A stretch of DNA of 9,871 nt, taken from the NCBI GenBank assembly GCA_004295885.1, contig SEDG01000157.1:1-9871 (forward strand), in the 5' to 3' direction. Shown here one piece after another: positions 6,472 to 9,871 of this stretch (position 1 is the stretch's first letter; the number at the start of each line of letters is the position of its first letter). The stretch is from Pedobacter sp. Its GTDB lineage: Bacteria > Bacteroidota > Bacteroidia > Sphingobacteriales > Sphingobacteriaceae. The notes below the pieces were generated by a model. That model searched no databases. It had not been told where the DNA came from and saw nothing but the letters and a program-made list of their open reading frames with translations. A program made the position numbers and the translations under genes.

Positions 6472-6845
6472 AGTCGCTTTTTAAGTTCTTCTCTAGCATC
6501 ATCTAACTGTTTGTAAAGAATTTGCACAAAGTTTTCGGCCTCTGCAAAAGCAATCGGAATGTTTTCTATATCTTTTAATTCACGAGCGTTGCGTTCAATA
6601 TCTTGCATGTGATCTCGGGCATCTTCCCTACCTACATAATAAAAAGTAGGCTTCATTTTATGCGCACACTCAGAAGTCGCTTTCCAATTTTCCGCTTCAA
6701 TGGCATTTTGCAAATCCGCCATATAAATTGGTGTTTGCTTTTCAAATGCATCTAACATCTCAATCATAAACTCAGCGCTATCTCCAGACATCTCTCTTAA
6801 GTACGATAAATCTAAAGGTTGTTCGTTTTTCTTTTGGTCGATCAT
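6468..6845 (-). CDS. HPt domain phosphotransfer protein
   Basis: The product is 125 residues, essentially a single histidine-phosphotransfer (HPt) domain, a four-helix bundle that relays phosphoryl groups between response-regulator receiver domains in multistep phosphorelays. The phosphoacceptor motif is CAHKMKPTF with His62, preceded by a helix of the DAFEKQTPIYMADLQNAIEAENW type (32-54), as is usual for HPt proteins. The N-terminal LDLSYLREMSGDSAEFMIEML (11-31) also fits. No kinase, receiver domain or membrane segment is fused to it, so its partners must be encoded elsewhere. It lies 18 bp downstream of folK on the same strand and is probably cotranscribed. Its stop codon overlaps that of the pssA remnant on the opposite strand. 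The start at ATG 6845 is the only reasonable one. Confidence 0.88.
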   Translation of the reverse strand: MIDQKKNEQPLDLSYLREMSGDSAEFMIEMLDAFEKQTPIYMADLQNAIEAENWKATSECAHKMKPTFYYVGREDARDHMQDIERNARELKDIENIPIAFAEAENFVQILYKQLDDAREELKKRL

Positions 6846-6863
6846 TAGCGTAAATCTAAGTAT

Positions 6864-7358
6864 TTAAATTTTTGAAACTGATAAAGTATCTGTTAAAGTT
6901 TCTAATATTTCTGCTACACTTTTTTGCAGCACAGGGTGAATTACATTTGGCGCTATTTCTGCCAACGGCTCTATTACAAATTTTCGTTTCTGCATTTCTG
7001 GATGAGGAATTTGAAGTTCATCAGCTACGCTAACAACCTCACCACCATACAGTATAATATCAATATCTATTAATCTTGCGCCCCATCTTTCCGCTCTAAC
7101 CCTACCTAAAGATTCTTCGATTCTCAGCACCTTTTTTAATAACTCATAAGGACTTAAATTTGTTTCAACTTCGACTGCCAAATTTAAAAAGCTAGGTTGA
7201 TTCGCATTACCCCAAGCAGCTGTTTCATAAATTGAAGATTTTGACTTAATTTCCCCAACCTCTTCTGCAATTAGCTTTAATGCTTTATTTAGATAGGTTT
7301 CTCTATCACCTAAATTACTTCCTAGTAACAAATACGTTTTTTGTTTCTCTAATTGCAT
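6864..7358 (-). CDS. folK: 2-amino-4-hydroxy-6-hydroxymethyldihydropteridine pyrophosphokinase (HPPK)
   Basis: HPPK transfers pyrophosphate from ATP to 6-hydroxymethyl-7,8-dihydropterin, a step of folate synthesis in the cytoplasm. The 164-residue length is normal. Motifs are YLLLGSNLGDR (9-19), the pterin-site AAWGNANQPSFLNLAV (47-62), RIEESLGRVRAERWGAR (79-95), then LIDIDIILYG (96-105) with the two Mg-binding aspartates Asp98 and Asp100, and IPHPEMQKRKFVIEPLAEIAP (117-137) with His119 and Arg125, equivalents of E. coli His115 and Arg121. All catalytic residues are present. It diverges from sppA across a 128-bp gap that should hold both promoters, and is followed 18 bp later by the HPt gene. 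Confidence 0.97.
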   Translation of the reverse strand: MQLEKQKTYLLLGSNLGDRETYLNKALKLIAEEVGEIKSKSSIYETAAWGNANQPSFLNLAVEVETNLSPYELLKKVLRIEESLGRVRAERWGARLIDIDIILYGGEVVSVADELQIPHPEMQKRKFVIEPLAEIAPNVIHPVLQKSVAEILETLTDTLSVSKI

Positions 7359-7455
7359 ATTTAAACGCTGTTCTGCAGCTTTAAAATTATTGAATTGGCT
7401 TCTATTTTATTTGTAAAACGCTTCGTAAATAGAATAATTTGCCCTTTCAGTTTTA

Positions 7456-7463
7456 TATCTTTA
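7456..7463 (+). promoter_or_regulatory. Weak candidate -7 box of the sppA promoter
   Basis: TATCTTTA at 7456-7463 matches the Bacteroidota -7 consensus TAnnTTTG except for the last base, and lies 23 bases before the sppA ATG. A TTTG at 7438-7441 is only 14 bases away, closer than the usual spacing, so no good -33 partner is visible. Confidence 0.3.
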
Positions 7464-7486
7464 CAAATTAAATACTTACCAAGCAC

Positions 7487-9205
7487 ATGAAAGAATTTTT
7501 TAAATATGTTTTTGCTACTGTTGTCGGAATTGTAATTTCTACCTTCGTTTTAGCTTTTTTAGTAGAGGTTAAGAATAATTCGGTTTTATTTTTAAATCTA
7601 GATCAAGCAATTACAGAACGTACGCCAGATAATTCATTAGCAGGAATTCCTATTTTAGGTGGCGGTGAAGATAAAAGCATTGGCTTTTACGACGTAATCA
7701 AAGGATTAAAAGCTGCAAAAGACGATGATAAAATTGAATGCGTCTACATCAACGTAAGTTCTCCAAATGCTGGTATGGCCACCATGTTAGAAGTTAGAAA
7801 TGCCATCATCGATTTTAAAAAATCTAAAAAACCTGTTATCGCTTATAGTGAAATTTATACACAAGGGGCTTATTTCTTAGCTTCTGCAGCTGATAAAGTG
7901 TATTTAAATCCGCAAGGTGCTTTAGAATTCAAAGGCTTCAGTTCAGAATTAATGTTCTTTAAAGGCGCATTAGATAAATTAGGAATCGAGGCTCAAATCA
8001 TCAGAGTCGGAAACTACAAAAGTGCTGTTGAACCATTCATCAACACAAAAATGAGCGATTATAACCGCAAGCAGGTTTCTGCTTATGTTGGCGGCTTGTA
8101 TGATACTTTTTTAACCAATATTTCTAAATCGAGAAACATTAGCAAAGACAGTTTATTTGTAATAGCTAATGATTATAAAATTCAATTCCCTAAAGATGCG
8201 TTGGCCTATAAAATGGTTGATGCCTTGAAATACAAAGACCAAGTATTGGATGAGTTGAGAAATATAACTGGTAAGGACAAAAAAAGCACAGTAAACACGA
8301 TTAGCATAAACGATTATATTGACAATTTAACTGAAGAAAACGCTGTTGAAAAAGATAAGGTAGCCGTAATTTATGCCAATGGCGATATTGTAGGTGGCGA
8401 AGGCTCTGATGAACAGATAGGTTCTGAACGTATTTCTAGAGCCATTAGAAAAGCGAGATTAGACGACAACGTTAAGGCAATCGTTTTACGTGTTAATTCT
8501 GGTGGTGGTAGCGCCTTAGCATCTGATGTGATTTGGAGAGAAATTGTTTTAAGCAGAAAGGTTAAACCTGTAATTGCTTCTTTTGGTGATGTTGCCGCAT
8601 CTGGCGGATATTATATTGGATGTGCTGCAGATAGTATTTTCGTTCAACCAAATACCATTACAGGTTCAATTGGTGTATTTGGTATCATCCCTAATTTCCA
8701 GAACTTGCTAAACAACAAACTAGGCATCACATTCGATGGTGTAAAAACTGGTCAATATGCAGATATCATGAGCACAACACGTCCACTAACCGCTGGCGAA
8801 CGTTTCATTATCCAAAATGACGTAAATCACGTTTACGATAGCTTTATTACCCGTGTTGCTGATGGTCGTAAAAAAACCAAAGCACAAATTGACAGCATTG
8901 GAGGTGGTCACGTTTGGATTGGCACTGATGCCGTTAAAAATGGATTGGCAGACCGTTTAGGAAGTTTTACAGATGCCATTAAATCTGCCGCCAAAAAAGC
9001 AAAAATTAAAGAATACAGAATTGTTGAATATCCTGAAAAAATAGATCCTTTAAAAGATTTATTATCAAATGCCAAGGAGAACATCAGTGTTTATTATACC
9101 AAAAAAGAGCTTGGCGAAAACTACTTGATTTATAAACAAATGCAAAAAGCTGTTATCAATTCTGGCGTACAAGCTAGAATGGATTACGAGATTAAAATAA
9201 AATAA
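7487..9205 (+). CDS. sppA: Signal peptide peptidase SppA, 67K type
   Basis: SppA is a membrane-anchored serine protease that degrades cleaved signal peptides and related membrane peptides. The 572-residue length fits the long, tandem-domain form (E. coli SppA is about 618). A single N-terminal membrane helix spans about residues 9-27. The first domain supplies the general-base lysine in NYKSAVEPF (176-184; Lys178, equivalent of E. coli Lys209). The second supplies the nucleophile in GDVAASGGYYIG (367-378; Ser372, equivalent of Ser409), followed by ITGSIGVFG (391-399). The oxyanion-region motif reads VNSGGGS (336-342), where E. coli and many relatives have NSPGG. The Ser-Lys dyad is intact, so activity is expected. 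Its 3' end overlaps the convergent lipoprotein gene by 14 bp. It pairs divergently with folK. Confidence 0.97.
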   Translation: MKEFFKYVFATVVGIVISTFVLAFLVEVKNNSVLFLNLDQAITERTPDNSLAGIPILGGGEDKSIGFYDVIKGLKAAKDDDKIECVYINVSSPNAGMATMLEVRNAIIDFKKSKKPVIAYSEIYTQGAYFLASAADKVYLNPQGALEFKGFSSELMFFKGALDKLGIEAQIIRVGNYKSAVEPFINTKMSDYNRKQVSAYVGGLYDTFLTNISKSRNISKDSLFVIANDYKIQFPKDALAYKMVDALKYKDQVLDELRNITGKDKKSTVNTISINDYIDNLTEENAVEKDKVAVIYANGDIVGGEGSDEQIGSERISRAIRKARLDDNVKAIVLRVNSGGGSALASDVIWREIVLSRKVKPVIASFGDVAASGGYYIGCAADSIFVQPNTITGSIGVFGIIPNFQNLLNNKLGITFDGVKTGQYADIMSTTRPLTAGERFIIQNDVNHVYDSFITRVADGRKKTKAQIDSIGGGHVWIGTDAVKNGLADRLGSFTDAIKSAAKKAKIKEYRIVEYPEKIDPLKDLLSNAKENISVYYTKKELGENYLIYKQMQKAVINSGVQARMDYEIKIK

Positions 9206-9515
9206 TTAGTTCAGAATTTTCCATTCTGGATGAAGGGTGAGATAGGTTAAACTTAGATGTATCTCCACGATACCAAATACTCCAAGCCTTTCCCATAGCT
9301 GCATCACTTAAATCGGGTTTGCCTAAAATAGAATCTAGCTCAATAACATTTTGGCCTAGGTAAAATTTGCCAATCGACTTGCCAGGTACAATTAAAAATT
9401 TTGCATCTGCGCTGTCCATTTTCAAGCTATCAGCATTGAGTTTCATTTTATTTGAGTCTGATGTACAAGAGAAAAGTAATCCACAGCAAAGGATTAGCAG
9501 ATATTTAAGTTTCAT
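9192..9515 (-). CDS. Small lipoprotein, possibly C-terminally shortened
   Basis: The 107-residue product has a short hydrophobic signal (about 4-16) ending in a lipobox LFSC with Cys17, so it should be a lipid-anchored envelope protein. The mature part has VPGKSIGKFYLGQNVIELDSILGKP (43-67), then SDAAMGKAWSIWY (70-82). I recall this 'PGKxIGxxxLGxN...LGKPDxSDAAMGKAW' segment from uncharacterised Bacteroidota proteins in which a further strand-rich region follows. Here it stops at ELIILF after only 25 more residues, with its stop inside the end of sppA. The C-terminal portion may therefore have been lost, though a naturally short member cannot be excluded. The function is unknown. It diverges from polX across a 75-bp gap. 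Confidence 0.75.
   Translation of the reverse strand: MKLKYLLILCCGLLFSCTSDSNKMKLNADSLKMDSADAKFLIVPGKSIGKFYLGQNVIELDSILGKPDLSDAAMGKAWSIWYRGDTSKFNLSHPSSRMENSELIILF
9212..9228. other. Hairpin at the convergent sppA/lipoprotein end
   Basis: CAGAAT (9212-9217) and ATTCTG (9223-9228) form a perfect 6-bp stem with a 5-nt loop. It lies 6 bp past the sppA stop and inside the 3' end of the lipoprotein gene. There is no T-run after it on the plus strand. On the minus strand the following sequence is AT-rich with short T runs. It might help end the lipoprotein transcript but is weak. Confidence 0.3.
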
Positions 9516-9590
9516 AAGCTAAAAACAACAATAACTGTTTATTGTGTTCATTAATTCAATTTTTAGCTTTTAGTTTGTAATTTTACAGCA

Positions 9591-9871
9591 ATGGAAAACA
9601 AACCCATATCACGTACATTACGACTTTTATCTCAATTAATGGAATTGCATGAAGTAAATCCATTTAAGATAAAATCTGTTGCTAATGCTGCTTTTAAGAT
9701 AGATAAACTCCCTTTCGCCATATCGTCTAAGCCATTATCAGCTATTGAAAAAATAGATGGGATTGGAAAAAGTATTGCTGCCAAAGTAATTGAACTGTTA
9801 GAAACTGGAACGATTAAAGAACTCGAAGAAATTTTGCTACAAACCCCGCCAGGTATTGTAGAAATGTTGGG
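9591..9871 (+). CDS. polX: PolX-family DNA polymerase/3'-5' exonuclease, N-terminal part (runs off window)
   Basis: I translated 93 codons from the ATG at 9591 to the window edge. The N-terminus matches the helix-hairpin-helix 8-kDa domain of family X polymerases: an ISRTLRLLSQLMELHEVNPFKIKSVANAA helix pair (6-34), then IEKIDGIGKSIAAKVIELLETGTIKELEEI (52-81), where GIGKSIAAKI is the DNA-binding HhH element. In bacteria such proteins continue into a nucleotidyltransferase palm and a C-terminal PHP exonuclease domain, about 550-570 residues in all. Those parts are outside the window, so whether the catalytic aspartates are intact is unknown. The role is gap filling in base-excision repair. The 75-bp gap upstream is shared with the divergent lipoprotein gene and should hold both promoters. 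Confidence 0.92.
   Translation, partial: MENKPISRTLRLLSQLMELHEVNPFKIKSVANAAFKIDKLPFAISSKPLSAIEKIDGIGKSIAAKVIELLETGTIKELEEILLQTPPGIVEML

Noticed and set aside
9531..9590. Promoter boxes for polX and the lipoprotein
   Set aside because: Words such as TTAGTTTG and TATTGTTG resemble the -7 consensus, but no -33 TTG sits at the usual spacing, so I do not call them.

Overview
The window looks like chromosomal DNA of an AT-rich member of the Bacteroidota, most likely Sphingobacteriaceae (Pedobacter-like). The reasons are a DUF2851 protein, a Rho factor with a long disordered N-terminal insert, a type-2 PyrF, an SppA of the 67K type beside folK, and gene starts that lack Shine-Dalgarno sequences. 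Most of it is housekeeping DNA. I found no CRISPR array, rRNA, tRNA, phage gene, transposase or large defence system.

Layout. Positions 1-3893 are all on the minus strand. In order of transcription they hold pyrF (OMP decarboxylase), an EamA/DMT-family exporter, a two-gene unit resembling a type II toxin-antitoxin module, and a DUF2851 protein whose 3' end lies beyond position 1. A REP-like intergenic element with a terminator hairpin separates the exporter from the toxin-antitoxin-like pair. A 271-bp divergent region then separates pyrF from rho, which runs on the plus strand (4165-5994). Directly after rho is a 5'-truncated pssA: the C-terminal membrane half of phosphatidylserine synthase without its catalytic half. 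Its stop codon overlaps that of a minus-strand pair, folK followed by an HPt-domain protein. sppA diverges from folK on the plus strand (7487-9205). Its end overlaps a convergent small lipoprotein gene that appears to have lost its C-terminal part. The window closes with the first 93 codons of a PolX-family DNA polymerase.

The genes do not form one pathway. They cover pyrimidine synthesis (pyrF), transcription termination (rho), folate synthesis (folK), envelope proteolysis (sppA), DNA repair (polX) and phosphorelay signalling (HPt). The items most worth a second look are the toxin-antitoxin-like pair with a TTG-started, overlapping downstream gene, the pssA remnant joined to rho, the large Rho insert, the REP-like element, and the shortened lipoprotein. 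I see no convincing undescribed multi-gene system.
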